DNA of 64,000 bases from Priestia abyssalis (GTDB lineage: Bacteria > Bacillota > Bacilli > Bacillales > Bacillaceae_H). Of the stretch, positions 44,221 through 54,608 are shown piece after piece. The stretch spans positions 1,078,417 to 1,142,416 of the forward strand of contig NZ_KV917369.1 of assembly GCF_002019595.1 (NCBI RefSeq), in the 5' to 3' direction. Below the pieces are notes generated by a model that did not search any database, had not been told where the DNA came from, and was given only the letters and a program-made list of their open reading frames with translations. Positions within the stretch are counted from its first letter, which is position 1. Every line of letters begins with the position of its first letter. Made by a program: the position numbers and the translations under genes.

Positions 44221-44742
44221 ATGAACACATTTTATCGAAACGTGAAGGTACCTGTTTTTGGAAATGTTTATTTAATTTCAACGGAAAAAGGCCTTTCTCA
44301 TATTTTAGTGTCAAAAAGCGAGTTTGCCCAATTTCAACTAAGGCATTATGTACAAGAAGGAGATGCAGAATCATGGGCGGCTAAAGCAGAACAAGAGCTG
44401 TTGGATTATTTTGCGGGAAATCGAACGAATTTTGAAGTGCCTCTTGATATTATGACAGGTACCCCATTTCAGCGGCAAGTATGGGCGGTGCTGTCAACCA
44501 TTCCATACGGTGAAGTATGGTCTTACGCCGATGTAGCAAGAGCTATTAATAATCCAAAAGCTGTAAGGGCAGTAGGACAGGCAAATCGTGCCAATCCTAT
44601 TCCAGTTATCGTGCCTTGTCATCGGGTAATCGGGAAAAGCGGAAAATTAACAGGTTATGCAGGGAAACAAATCGGATTGAAAGAAGAGCTTTTACAGCTC
44701 GAAGGAATGAATGCACAAAACGGTATGTTGATTCGAGGATAG
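44221..44742 (+). CDS. ogt: Methylated-DNA-protein cysteine methyltransferase
   Basis: A 173-residue suicide repair protein that takes methyl groups from O6-methylguanine. The active site PVIVPCHRVIG has Cys133; YGEVWSYADVARAI and AVRAVGQANRANP form the DNA-binding part. ATG 44221 follows AAAGGAC, 13 bp after the kinE stop, so it is probably cotranscribed with the kinase, as in B. subtilis. Confidence 0.94.
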   Translation: MNTFYRNVKVPVFGNVYLISTEKGLSHILVSKSEFAQFQLRHYVQEGDAESWAAKAEQELLDYFAGNRTNFEVPLDIMTGTPFQRQVWAVLSTIPYGEVWSYADVARAINNPKAVRAVGQANRANPIPVIVPCHRVIGKSGKLTGYAGKQIGLKEELLQLEGMNAQNGMLIRG

Positions 44743-44769
44743 AAAATGAACGAGCTAAAGGAGACTTCC

Positions 44770-44816
44770 GGTTGGAAACTAGAAAGGACTTATTGCTTGC
44801 TTTCCAGTTTCCAACC
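44770..44816. terminator. Hairpin between ogt and the convergent small gene
   Basis: GGTTGGAAACT / AGTTTCCAACC. Its 3' arm overlaps the end of the minus-strand gene. It probably terminates both. Confidence 0.55.
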
Positions 44817-44972
44817 TTCTCCTTCAATAAAAACAAAATCTACAGATGTTACAACTTCGGCTTCCGTGTACTCTGTTGAAATGTCCCTCATGTTGTGATA
44901 CATCTTTCTTTTTTCTTCATTATGCTTACTTTTCTTCAAAAGATGTGGTTCCTTCGCATTGTCCATCGTCAT
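44790..44972 (-). CDS. Small hydrophilic protein, unknown (60 residues)
   Basis: A 60-residue, charged protein starting MTMDNAKEPHLLKKSKHNEE and ending in VDFVFIEGEGWKLESKQ. The start is ATG at 44970-44972, eight bases after a perfect AAGGAGG; the upstream in-frame ATG lies inside that ribosome site. I do not recognise it. Good ribosome site and sensible composition support a real gene. Confidence 0.5.
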   Translation of the reverse strand: MTMDNAKEPHLLKKSKHNEEKRKMYHNMRDISTEYTEAEVVTSVDFVFIEGEGWKLESKQ

Positions 44973-45209
44973 AAAGAATGCCTCCTTCATGAGTTGATAA
45001 GAAAGTGAGCAGGCCTTTCTTAATCATAAAGAGGAATACGGTGTCCCAACCCTTCGAAGCTGGTGCAAACTTGATTAAGAAAACGAAGGGTGGCGATGAT
45101 AGGACCATTACATTGTATGCTTTTAAGGTTGGTCTTTTTTATTACGTTTTCATGACAAATATAGGACGCCATTAATAACATAGACATGAGAATAAATTGT
45201 TATACGTCC

Positions 45210-45656
45210 TTAATCAGCAGAAATGGACACGTGCAAATAACCGCTGTTTTGAAATTTTAATGGTAAGCTTACTAATACGGCAGTATGATGGGCAATGGGT
45301 TCTTCATAAAGAGAAGGAGTGGTAATATCCAGGGAAACCTGAGCATTCGTTGCTTCAGTGGCCAGATTGCCAGCAATCATATTGCCTAATTCACATGTAA
45401 AGGATTGGAGCATGGCGCCTTCTACTTCCATTCCAAACATAGATTGAGCAAGGCTGGAAAACGTGCTCTCTTCTCCTTTTATAATAAGAGAGCCTGAAAC
45501 ATCTCCCGTCAATCCGATATGAACATGCTGAATGGTAAGAATCGAATTCATAGAAGGGTCGGATGTTGATTCAATGGTGATGCTAACTGGCACCATTGTT
45601 TGGAAAGATGAAATAGCAGATTTTAAAAGATGTTCCATTGAATTGGCCAATGTCAT
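45210..45656 (-). CDS. CheX/CheC-like chemotaxis phosphatase-type protein
   Basis: A 148-residue protein starting MTLANSMEHLLKSAISSFQ. It has the CheX-like pattern HIGLTGDVSGSLIIKG, then ELGNMIAGNLAT, matching the E-x2-N-x3-G phosphatase motif in which Glu and Asn attack CheY phosphate. No other chemotaxis gene is near, so the partner response regulator is unknown. The leader 44991-45209 contains an inverted repeat TTTCTTAATCA / TGATTAAGAAA with no gene. Confidence 0.75.
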   Translation of the reverse strand: MTLANSMEHLLKSAISSFQTMVPVSITIESTSDPSMNSILTIQHVHIGLTGDVSGSLIIKGEESTFSSLAQSMFGMEVEGAMLQSFTCELGNMIAGNLATEATNAQVSLDITTPSLYEEPIAHHTAVLVSLPLKFQNSGYLHVSISAD

Positions 45657-45774
45657 AATCTCACCTCGTCTGAGTCGAAAGTAATAATACTATCATATCA
45701 TGATTTGTCGAAATTTTAGGAAGGAAATTTATTTTTTCTCTTATTAACAGAAATGATAACGAATGAAGCTATAC

Positions 45775-45816
45775 AATGAATGGAGGGTGTCCGATTTAGG
45801 ACACCCTCCATTCATT
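45775..45816 (-). terminator. Terminator of mtnKA, overlapping the mtnA stop
   Basis: AATGAATGGAGGGTGTCC / GGACACCCTCCATTCATT, perfect 18-bp stem with a 6-nt loop; the mtnA stop codon lies in its 5' arm on the minus strand. Confidence 0.85.
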
Positions 45817-46864
45817 GTTGCGGAAATAACTTTTGAATTTCTTGTTTATAGTTTCCTTTTAAAATTCCTTTTTCCGTGATGATGGCAGTGATCAGTTCAT
45901 TAGGCGTTACGTCAAAAGCCGGATTATAGACCGAGATTCCTTCCGGGGCAATGCGGCTTCCATTCAGGTGTGTGATTTCTTCTGCTGCACGCTCTTCAAT
46001 GGGAATCTCTGCACCGCTTTCAATCGCAGGGTCAAAAGTGGAAAGGGGAGCGGCCACATAAAATGGAATTTCAAATGATTTGGCAAGCAGCGCTAATCCG
46101 TATGTCCCAATTTTATTGGCAGTATCACCATTTGCTGCGATGCGGTCAGCTCCTACAATAATCGCTTTAATCCCTTTTGTTTTAATTGTGTGGGCAGCCA
46201 TGTTGTCCGTGATCAGAGTGACATCGACTCCGGATTGCTGCAATTCCCAAGCGGTTAAACGTGATCCTTGTAATACAGGGCGTGTTTCGCATGCATACAC
46301 TTTTAGTGGAATTTCCTTCTCAATTGACAAATGGAATGGAGCGAGCGCTGTTCCATAATATGCAGTTGCAATGGATCCAGCATTGCAAATGGTCATGACG
46401 GAATCCTGTTTATTTAATAGAGAAAGAGCATAGTTGCCGATGCTGTAGCATACTTCTTCATCCTCTACTTGAATGCAAATAGCTTCATGAACAAGCGTTG
46501 TTTTTGCTTCGTTCACGGAAGTAACTTCCTGAATGCTTCCAACCATGCGATCAAGCGCCCAAAATAAGTTAACAGCCGTTGGACGTGAGTTGGCTAAATA
46601 GTCACGTTCTTTGTTCAGCCTTGCTTTGAATGCATCGATGTTATCCTCTTCGTACCGGCTTGCAGCCAAAGCCAATCCGAAAGCCGCGGTAATTCCGATT
46701 GCCGGAGCCCCACGCACCTTCAATGTTTTGATTGCATCCCACACATCTTCCAATGTTTGAAGCTCCAAATATTCGATAGAAAGAGGTAAAGCTTGCTGGT
46801 TCAATAAAGTTATATGTGTATCGTTCCATTGTACGGAGCGTGGTAGAGGTAATGTTGTTGTCAT
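45812..46864 (-). CDS. mtnA: Methylthioribose-1-phosphate isomerase
   Basis: A 350-residue enzyme that converts 5-methylthioribose-1-phosphate to the ribulose form. The eIF2B-like fold shows [20 protein letters not shown] (in part), the catalytic Cys in [11 protein letters not shown] and the catalytic Asp in [21 protein letters not shown] (in part). ATG after AAGGAAG. It follows mtnK in one operon; the 89-bp gap carries an intercistronic stem (AGAGGT...CAAAAAG against CTTTTTG...ACCTCT) related to a small repeat at 48.5 kb. Confidence 0.95.
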   Translation of the reverse strand: MTTTLPLPRSVQWNDTHITLLNQQALPLSIEYLELQTLEDVWDAIKTLKVRGAPAIGITAAFGLALAASRYEEDNIDAFKARLNKERDYLANSRPTAVNLFWALDRMVGSIQEVTSVNEAKTTLVHEAICIQVEDEEVCYSIGNYALSLLNKQDSVMTICNAGSIATAYYGTALAPFHLSIEKEIPLKVYACETRPVLQGSRLTAWELQQSGVDVTLITDNMAAHTIKTKGIKAIIVGADRIAANGDTANKIGTYGLALLAKSFEIPFYVAAPLSTFDPAIESGAEIPIEERAAEEITHLNGSRIAPEGISVYNPAFDVTPNELITAIITEKGILKGNYKQEIQKLFPQQ

Positions 46865-46953
46865 GGTGAATACTTCCTTTCGTTAAGAGGTTGTTCAAAA
46901 AGTCCGGGTTTATCCTCCTTTTTGGACCTCTATATTAAACTTGAACGTATCTA

Positions 46954-48168
<1,215 letters not shown>

Positions 48169-48219
48169 TCATCTGTTTAATGAGTTTTATAGTTAACTTA
48201 ATAGAAAGAGGTTTTAATC

Positions 48220-48294
48220 AAGGCAATGAAAAAGATTTTATCTTTTTCATTGCCTTTTGGTGGGCTTTGCCTGCCTAGGCAGGCAAAGCCCACC
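48220..48294. other. Two tandem perfect hairpins in the mtnK leader
   Basis: 48220-48256: AAGGCAATGAAAAAGAT / ATCTTTTTCATTGCCTT, 17 bp with a 3-nt loop. 48259-48294: a perfect 36-bp palindrome, arm GGTGGGCTTTGCCTGCCT. In the mtnK transcript they follow the riboswitch terminator and precede the coding region, so they would be present only in read-through mRNA. Confidence 0.8.
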
Positions 48295-48510
48295 AAAAAA
48301 GCCTCTTTCTTTGCGAAAGAGGCTTGAAGACGATGAGTCCAAGCCTCTTATCTGCCAGAAAGATATCTTTCTGTTGGATTTAGCACCGTGCCTTCGTGAA
48401 CAAGTGTTATGTTCAACAGCGCGAGAAACATGCGCTCCACCTTGCGATGGTATTACGGTCGGTTGCTGGGCTTCATAGGGCCAATTCCCTCAGCCAACTC
48501 TTGATAAGAG
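48295..48510 (-). promoter_or_regulatory. SAM-I riboswitch (S-box) of mtnK-mtnA
   Basis: On the minus strand the aptamer runs from CTCTTATCAAGAG (48510) through GAGGGAATTGGCCC, ATGAAGCCCAGCAACC and ACGGTGCTAAATCC to GATAAGAGGCTT (48341). The terminator AAGCCTCTTTCG / AAAGAGGCTT with a T-run follows (48295-48325). AAGAGGCTT of the aptamer can instead pair with AAGCCTCTT, the anti-terminator. The P3 region (about 75 nt) contains three extra stems. High SAM should switch the operon off. Confidence 0.95.
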
Positions 48511-48686
48511 ACATACATATTCGGTTATAGCGGCTGTTCAACAAATCCGATAAAATTTTTGCGTCCTTTTTGAACATACCACGTACATTTGAAAATTTAG
48601 AATTTACTTTAAAGTTCGAATGTTTTAATCGCTTGATGTGAATATTAGCAGGAGATTCACATGATTGTCAACACATTTTTTATGAA

Positions 48687-49478
48687 TTATGAATAAAAAT
48701 TTGTGCGCCGATCCGAAAAGATTGGAATTTGAGAACGTACTTGCCGCACTTTTTCGCTGTCGATGACTCCTGTGATGATTTCCTCTTCTTCCGTTGCTTC
48801 AGCCACTATCTCTCCCCATGGATCAATAATAAGAGAATGGCCGGCAAATACATTATCCGGGTTGCTGCCCGTACAATTGCAGGCGACGACATAGCACTGG
48901 TTTTCAATCGCGCGGCTAATTAAAAGGGCGCGCCAATGTGCCAGACGAGGAAGAGGCCATTCAGCTGAAACGAACAATACTTCCGCTCCTTGGCTTGTAT
49001 GGACACGCATCCATTCCGGAAAACGAATGTCATAACAAATGAATCCCGCACAGGAAGTATCATTTAAAGTGAATAGGTTTTGCGTTTCTCCTGCCTGCAA
49101 ATAAACGTGTTCATCCATGAGCTTAAACAGGTGGAGTTTACTATATTCAGAGACGACCTCTCCTTCATGGTTAAATACATACATCGTATTTGTAATGCCT
49201 CTCTCTGTTTTTTTAGCAACAGATCCTGCTATAATGGCAACTTGATGATTTTGGGCAAATGAGGAAAAAAATTGCTTCGTTTTTTCACCGTTTTCATCTG
49301 CAATGTCTTGTAAGCGAGCCAGGTCATAACCTGTCGACCAAAGCTCCGGTAAAACTAAAATATCCGGATTGCTTTGAAGGGCTTCCTTCATTTTTTCTTC
49401 TGCACGCAAAAAATTTTTTTCGGGATCGCCAAAAGCGATGTCGAACTGAATACATGCGACTTTTAATGCCATATGCAT
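48687..49478 (-). CDS. mtnU: Carbon-nitrogen hydrolase of methionine salvage (MtnU)
   Basis: A 263-residue nitrilase-superfamily protein with the catalytic triad Glu (VLPELWSTGYD), Lys (EYSKLHLFK) and Cys (AGFICYDIRFPE). It corresponds to B. subtilis MtnU (YkrU), thought to act on the 2-oxo acid amide or a related by-product of MtnE transamination (omega-amidase activity). ATG 49478 follows GGAAGG by seven bases; ATG 49472 is possible. It is divergent from mtnE with about 100 bp between them. Confidence 0.9.
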   Translation of the reverse strand: MHMALKVACIQFDIAFGDPEKNFLRAEEKMKEALQSNPDILVLPELWSTGYDLARLQDIADENGEKTKQFFSSFAQNHQVAIIAGSVAKKTERGITNTMYVFNHEGEVVSEYSKLHLFKLMDEHVYLQAGETQNLFTLNDTSCAGFICYDIRFPEWMRVHTSQGAEVLFVSAEWPLPRLAHWRALLISRAIENQCYVVACNCTGSNPDNVFAGHSLIIDPWGEIVAEATEEEEIITGVIDSEKVRQVRSQIPIFSDRRTNFYS

Positions 49479-49581
49479 ATTCCTGCCTTCCAATTGAAAT
49501 AAAAAATAGCTTTACAAGTTGATTACAACGATATATTATTTGTGACTAGAATTTCAAGAAATTTTTGAGAAGGTGCAAAAA

Positions 49582-50763
49582 ATGAAAAATTTTGAGCAAT
49601 CTGAGTTACTGAAGCATTTACCGAAGCAATTTTTTGCTTCGCTTGTAAATAAAGTGGCAAACGTGATGGCAAAGGGCCATGATGTGATCAATCTCGGCCA
49701 GGGGAATCCTGATCAGCCAACACCCCCTCATATTGTAAAGGCACTTCAAGAAGCAGCAGAAGATCCTCGGAATCATAAATATTCGCCTTTCCGAGGCCAT
49801 TCTTTTTTGAAAAAGGCTGTGGCTGCATTTTATGAACGGGAATATGGGGTAAAGGTCAATCCGGAAAAAGAAGTCGCCATTTTATTCGGCGGCAAGGCCG
49901 GCTTGGTAGAAATTCCACAATGCCTGCTGAACCCTGGTGATACGGTTTTAGTTCCAGATCCAGGATATCCAGATTATTGGTCGGGTGTGGAACTGGCACG
50001 CGCTAAAATGGAGATAATGCCTCTTCGTGCGGAAAATCAATTTCTTCCAAACTATGAAGAATTGTCGGAAGAAGTGAAGCAAGAGGCGAAGCTCATGTTT
50101 TTGAATTATCCGAATAACCCAACAGGCGCGACCGCCACATCCGCTTTTTTTGAAGAAACAGTCGAATTGGCTAAAAAGCATGATATTTGCGTTGTACATG
50201 ATTTCGCTTATGGCGCCATTGGTTTTAACGGACAAAAACCAATTAGCTTTTTGCAAACGGATGGGGCAAAAGACATCGGAATTGAAATTTATACATTTTC
50301 TAAAACATATAATATGGCGGGGTGGCGTGTTGGCTTTGCCGTTGGAAACGAAAGCGTCATTGAAGCCATCAACCTGCTGCAAGACCATCTATATGTCAGC
50401 ATTTTTGGAGCGATTCAGGCAGCGGCAGCAACTGCCCTGTTGGAACCACAAGACTGTGTCGATGAGCTTGTCGGACTTTATGAAGCGCGTCGGGATGTAC
50501 TAATTGATGGGTTGCGGCGAATCGGATGGGATGTACAAGCGCCTGCAGGGTCTTTTTTTGCCTGGCTGCCGGTTCCCGACGGATACTCTTCTGAGCAATT
50601 TGCTGATTTCTTACTGGAAGAAGCGAAAGTGGTCGTGGCTCCGGGAATTGGGTTCGGTGAATATGGAGAAGGATATGTTCGTGTCGGTTTATTGACGGAT
50701 GAAGATCGTTTACGCGAAGCTGTCGCGCGAATTGGAAAATTGAATTTATTTTCCGAAAAATAA
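49582..50763 (+). CDS. mtnE: Methionine-pathway aminotransferase MtnE
   Basis: A 393-residue class I/II PLP aminotransferase. NLGQGNPDQPTPPHIV, FLNYPNNPTGA, DFAYGAIGF and the PLP-lysine motif TFSKTYNMAGWRVGF are conserved. It makes methionine from 2-oxo-4-methylthiobutyrate with glutamine as preferred donor in B. subtilis. ATG 49582 lies six bases after AAGGTG; GTG 49573 overlaps that site. No riboswitch precedes it. Confidence 0.92.
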   Translation: MKNFEQSELLKHLPKQFFASLVNKVANVMAKGHDVINLGQGNPDQPTPPHIVKALQEAAEDPRNHKYSPFRGHSFLKKAVAAFYEREYGVKVNPEKEVAILFGGKAGLVEIPQCLLNPGDTVLVPDPGYPDYWSGVELARAKMEIMPLRAENQFLPNYEELSEEVKQEAKLMFLNYPNNPTGATATSAFFEETVELAKKHDICVVHDFAYGAIGFNGQKPISFLQTDGAKDIGIEIYTFSKTYNMAGWRVGFAVGNESVIEAINLLQDHLYVSIFGAIQAAAATALLEPQDCVDELVGLYEARRDVLIDGLRRIGWDVQAPAGSFFAWLPVPDGYSSEQFADFLLEEAKVVVAPGIGFGEYGEGYVRVGLLTDEDRLREAVARIGKLNLFSEK

Positions 50764-50849
50764 TTGACAAAGAAAAAAACTCCTGTCATAATCCATACTA
50801 GATTAACTGGAAATGAACTTTTTGAAAAATAACATATATAAGCAACTTT

Positions 50850-51006
50850 CTTATCAAGAGCAGGCGGAGGGACGAGCCCGATGAAGCCCGGCAACCGACT
50901 TAACGATCGTAACGAGTTAAGCACGGTGCTAATTCTTGCAGCAATACGCTGAGAGATAAGAAGAGTGCTAGTAATTAGCCTCTTCTTAATTGAAGGGGCT
51001 TTTTGT
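50850..51006 (+). promoter_or_regulatory. SAM-I riboswitch (S-box) of mtnWXB
   Basis: CTTATCAAGAG, GGAGGGACGAGCCCGATGAA, GCCCGGCAACC, a simple P3, CACGGTGCTAATTC and GAGATAAG define a canonical aptamer (50850-50960). The terminator AGCCTCTTC / GAAGGGGCT with T5 follows (50977-51005). GATAAGAAGAG can pair with CTCTTCTT as anti-terminator. Confidence 0.96.
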
Positions 51007-51131
51007 TTATTTTTATCATAAATCCTAAAAAGGGGCATGGTAAAGGCATAAAGTGAAACAGTTTTAAATGAATGGTTCAACAGCCAAGAAAATCTAAGAC
51101 CGTAGAATATACAACAAAGGAGAATCGGAAT

Positions 51132-52376
51132 ATGAGTGAAGTGATTGCAAGCTATTTGATTCACGACCCATCAGGGGACTTAGAAAAAAAGGCAGAAGGA
51201 ATCGCGCTTGGACTGACGGTTGGTTCCTGGACGAATTTGCCGCTGCTGGAGCAAAAACAATTGCAAAAACATAAAGGGCGTGTTGTGTCGGTTTCCCCTT
51301 TACAAGACTGCGAGAGAGTCAATCAATACTTAGATAAACAAATGACACAAGCCATTATTAAAATCGCTTATCCGGCGGTGAATTTTTCAGCCGATTTACC
51401 AGCTGTTTTAACTACGGTTTTCGGAAAATTATCGCTTGATGGAAAAGTAAAACTAATTGACCTGGATTTTCATCCCGAGCTGCTTCAAGCCTTTCCGGGT
51501 CCGCGGTTTGGAATTGAGGGAATCCGCGAAAAGCTCGGTGTGTATGATCGCCCGCTTGTAATGAGTATTTTCAAAGGAGTTATCGGACGCGACATTGAGT
51601 ACTTAACCGAGCAGCTTCGCGAACAAGCACTGGGCGGTGTCGATTTAGTAAAAGACGATGAAATTTTATTCGATAACGAGCTGACACCGTTTGAAAAGCG
51701 GATTACGGAAGGAAAACGGGTGCTGGATGAAGTGTTTGAGCAAACAGGACATCGCACGTTATACGCTGTGAATTTAACGGGGCGCACGTTTGAATTGAAA
51801 GAAAAGGCGAAGCGTGCTGCTGAATTGGGAGCTGATGCCCTTTTGTTCAACGTATTCGCTTACGGATTGGATGTACTTCAAGCGTTGCGTGAAGATGATG
51901 ACATCGCGCTTCCAATCATGGCTCATCCGGCGGTAAGCGGGGCATCCACACCATCTGAATTTTACGGATTCTCGTATTCTCTTTTACTCGGAAAATTGCT
52001 GCGCATAGCGGGAGCAGACTTCTCCTTATTCCCGTCTCCATACGGAAGCGTCGCTTTGCCGTTTGAGGATGCGGTCAGTATCAGTGATGAATTGGTATTT
52101 GCAAGTAAACAGCTTAAACAGGCGTTTCCTGTTCCGTCAGCCGGCATTCATCCGGGCATGGTTCCGGTGTTAATGCATGACTTTGGCATTGATTCAGTTA
52201 TTAATGCAGGAGGCGGCGTTCACGGCCATCCGGATGGAGCGGCCGGTGGAGGACGTGCTTTCCGTGATGCAGTCGATGCCGTGCTGAATGGTCAAACACT
52301 TGAACAAGCTGCTGAACAATCCGAGCCTCTCAGAAAAGCAATTGAACTATGGGGAACAGTAGAGGTGCCATCATGA
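51132..52376 (+). CDS. mtnW: 2,3-diketo-5-methylthiopentyl-1-phosphate enolase (RuBisCO-like)
   Basis: A 414-residue RuBisCO-like protein of the YkrW class. [19 protein letters not shown] (in part), the active-site loop [10 protein letters not shown] and [16 protein letters not shown] at the phosphate site are visible. It enolises the diketo compound without carboxylase activity. The start is ATG 51132, nine bases after AAGGAG; an open frame continues upstream without function. The stop overlaps mtnX. Confidence 0.95.
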   Translation: MSEVIASYLIHDPSGDLEKKAEGIALGLTVGSWTNLPLLEQKQLQKHKGRVVSVSPLQDCERVNQYLDKQMTQAIIKIAYPAVNFSADLPAVLTTVFGKLSLDGKVKLIDLDFHPELLQAFPGPRFGIEGIREKLGVYDRPLVMSIFKGVIGRDIEYLTEQLREQALGGVDLVKDDEILFDNELTPFEKRITEGKRVLDEVFEQTGHRTLYAVNLTGRTFELKEKAKRAAELGADALLFNVFAYGLDVLQALREDDDIALPIMAHPAVSGASTPSEFYGFSYSLLLGKLLRIAGADFSLFPSPYGSVALPFEDAVSISDELVFASKQLKQAFPVPSAGIHPGMVPVLMHDFGIDSVINAGGGVHGHPDGAAGGGRAFRDAVDAVLNGQTLEQAAEQSEPLRKAIELWGTVEVPS

Positions 52377-53035
52377 AAAAGCCCGTTATTTTTTGCGACT
52401 TTGACGGAACGATCACACACAGCGATAACATCATTGCCCTCATGAAAGAGTTCGCCCCTCCCGAATGGGAAGCGATTAAAGATGACGTTCTTGCTCAAAA
52501 TATCTCGATCAAAGAAGGGGTCGGAAAGATGTTTTCCCTTCTGCCGGTAACTCTGAAACAGCAGCTTATCGAGTTTTTGCTTGAAAAGGCAAAAATTCGA
52601 GAGGGTTTTGCAGAGTTTGTCTCTTTTACGAAAGAGGAGGGATTTCCCCTTTATATCGTGAGCGGAGGAATCGATTTTTTCGTTCATCCTATGCTGGATG
52701 GATTAGTAGAAAAAGAGAACATTTACTGCAACGGCTCTGATTTTAGCGGTGATACTATCACGATTACATGGCCGCATTCATGCGATGATAAGTGCAGTAA
52801 TGATTGCGGTTGCTGCAAGCCTTCCCTCATTCGAAAGCTTGAACGGGAAGAGGACTTTAAGATTGTAGTTGGTGACTCCATCACCGATTTACAGGCAGCT
52901 AAAATGGCCGATGCGGTCATTGCCCGCGATTTCTTAAGCGAAAAATGTGAAGAATTGCAAATTCCATATTTTCCATTTACGACATTTTACGATGTGATTG
53001 ACCATATAAAAGAACTGACGGGGGTGAAATCATGA
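52373..53035 (+). CDS. mtnX: 2-hydroxy-3-keto-5-methylthiopentenyl-1-phosphate phosphatase
   Basis: A 220-residue HAD phosphatase. The nucleophile motif is [14 protein letters not shown], followed by [11 protein letters not shown] and [12 protein letters not shown]. It removes the phosphate to give the acireductone. ATGA overlap with mtnW upstream and with mtnB downstream shows a tightly coupled operon. An insert [15 protein letters not shown] is cysteine-rich. Confidence 0.94.
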   Translation: MKKPVIFCDFDGTITHSDNIIALMKEFAPPEWEAIKDDVLAQNISIKEGVGKMFSLLPVTLKQQLIEFLLEKAKIREGFAEFVSFTKEEGFPLYIVSGGIDFFVHPMLDGLVEKENIYCNGSDFSGDTITITWPHSCDDKCSNDCGCCKPSLIRKLEREEDFKIVVGDSITDLQAAKMADAVIARDFLSEKCEELQIPYFPFTTFYDVIDHIKELTGVKS

Positions 53036-53655
53036 GTACGTTGGCGAAGCGATGGCACGAACTGGCAGATGTAAAAGATGAACTGGCAGCACGCGACTGG
53101 TTCCCGGGAACAAGCGGGAACCTGGCCATTAAAGTAACGGACGAACCGCTTACGTTTCTTGTCACGGCAAGCGGAAAGGATAAACGCAAGCGCACGAATG
53201 AAGATTTCCTGCTGGTTGACGCACAGGGAAATAAGGCCGAGGAAACGGATTTGAAGCCTTCGGCGGAAACGCTGCTTCATGTAGAAATTTATAATAAGAC
53301 GGATGCCGGGTGCAGTCTTCATGTACATACGCTTGACAACAATGTCATTTCCGAGCTTTACGGAGATGAGGGAGAGGTCGTGTTTAAAGGTCAGGAAATC
53401 ATCAAGGCGTTTGGCATTTGGGAAGAGGATGCGGAAATTCGTGTTCCGGTTATCCGCAACTATGCTGACATACCGACCTTGGCACAGGAGTTTGGCAAGT
53501 ATGTAAAAGAGGACCAGGGTGCGGTTCTTATTCGCAATCACGGGATTACCGTCTGGGGCAGAAATGCTTTCGAAGCGAAAAAGTTTTTGGAAGCTTATGA
53601 ATTTTTATTTAGCTATCATTTGAAAGTACTTTCATTAAAATCACAATTATATTAA
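53032..53655 (+). CDS. mtnB: Methylthioribulose-1-phosphate dehydratase
   Basis: A 207-residue class II aldolase-fold Zn2+ enzyme. [11 protein letters not shown], the metal ligands in [11 protein letters not shown] and NHGITVWG, and the catalytic Glu in RNHG-preceding EDQG region are conserved. It dehydrates 5-methylthioribulose-1-phosphate. ATG overlaps the mtnX stop. Repeat B2 starts right after its stop and separates it from mtnD. Confidence 0.93.
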   Translation: MSTLAKRWHELADVKDELAARDWFPGTSGNLAIKVTDEPLTFLVTASGKDKRKRTNEDFLLVDAQGNKAEETDLKPSAETLLHVEIYNKTDAGCSLHVHTLDNNVISELYGDEGEVVFKGQEIIKAFGIWEEDAEIRVPVIRNYADIPTLAQEFGKYVKEDQGAVLIRNHGITVWGRNAFEAKKFLEAYEFLFSYHLKVLSLKSQLY

Positions 53656-53660
53656 ATCCA

Positions 53661-53850
53661 TCTAGAACATTCGACATGGTCAAAGAGCAACCATGTCGAA
53701 TGTTCTAGACCTAAGCGGCTGTCACCCCCCTTACGGGGTTGGTGCCATCCGCATAGGTGAACCTTTGAGGGGCGATTCAGGATGTCTGGATCACTGTTTG
53801 TAAACTTGTCTCAATTGAATAGATAAATGTCGAGTGATCAAGTGGGACTT
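53661..53850 (+). repeat. Structured repeat family B, copy B2
   Basis: Hairpin with arms TCTAGAACATTCGACATGG / CCATGTCGAATGTTCTAGA (53663-53710), loop with CAAAGAGC, then CCTAAGCGGCTG, the C-rich/G-rich hairpin and GCCATCCGCATAGGTGAACC. In the 3' part GATCACT pairs with AGTGATC, where B1 has ATAACT and AGTTAT. It lies between mtnB and mtnD, in the same direction. Confidence 0.8.
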
Positions 53851-53885
53851 ATATATAAAACATCTAATACTAGGGGGAAAAAGAA

Positions 53886-54398
53886 ATGGCAGAAATTCGT
53901 TTACATGTTAACAATGAGCGCATCGCAAATCAACAAGAGGTAGAAGAGTTCTTAGCAAGCAACGAAGTTATTTATGAGAAATGGGACATCACTAAACTTC
54001 CAGAGGCACTACGTGAAAATTATGCCTTAACAGACGATCAAAAAAATGAAGTGTTAGAGGCTTTCCAATCGGAAATTGCCGATATTTCCGAGCGCCGGGG
54101 GTATAAAACGGCGGACGTGATTTCATTATCGGAAACAACACCGAACTTGGATCAATTGTTGAAGAACTTTCAACAGGAGCATCATCATACAGATGACGAA
54201 GTACGCTTCATCGTAAGCGGTCACGGCATTTTCGTCATTCAAGGACAAGACGGTAATTTCTTTGATGTAGAATTGGAGCCGGGGGATTTAATTTCCGTTC
54301 CTGAAAACGTTCGTCATTATTTTACGTTAATGGATGACCGTAAAGTCGTCGCTGTTCGTATCTTTGTTACAACAGAAGGCTGGGTACCAATCTACTAA
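53886..54398 (+). CDS. mtnD: Acireductone dioxygenase
   Basis: A 170-residue cupin dioxygenase. The metal-binding residues lie in EHHHTDDEVRFIVSGHG and in PENVRHYFTL. With Fe2+ it cleaves acireductone to 2-oxo-4-methylthiobutyrate and formate; with Ni2+ the off-pathway reaction releases CO. GGGGG lies ten bases before the ATG. It is separated from mtnWXB by repeat B2 and may depend on read-through. Confidence 0.94.
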   Translation: MAEIRLHVNNERIANQQEVEEFLASNEVIYEKWDITKLPEALRENYALTDDQKNEVLEAFQSEIADISERRGYKTADVISLSETTPNLDQLLKNFQQEHHHTDDEVRFIVSGHGIFVIQGQDGNFFDVELEPGDLISVPENVRHYFTLMDDRKVVAVRIFVTTEGWVPIY

Positions 54399-54409
54399 TC
54401 TTCCATCCA

Positions 54410-54455
54410 CGTAACCTTTTATGATGGTAAGGAGCATCCATCATAAAAGGTTACG
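54410..54455 (+). terminator. Hairpin after mtnD
   Basis: CGTAACCTTTTATGATG / CATCATAAAAGGTTACG. No T-run. The interval to 54608 shows no riboswitch and no gene. Confidence 0.5.
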
Positions 54456-54608
54456 CATAAGCAGCGGCCAATAGCCCGCTGCCTATGCAAAAATCAAGTG
54501 AACTTTTCATCAATGAGTAATTTGCCTGTTAATAGTTATAAAACCAAGTTTTTCGATAAGGATAGTTTGTAAAAAAGATAAAAGATCAAGGAAAAAAGGA
54601 GTCTTTAT

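Noticed and set aside
44926..45108. 60-residue minus-strand frame between the small gene and the CheX-like gene
   Set aside because: No ribosome site, overlaps the ribosome site and start of the gene at 44790-44972.
51132..52376. True RuBisCO large subunit
   Set aside because: Sequence pattern and the mtn neighbourhood mark the RuBisCO-like enolase MtnW of methionine salvage.
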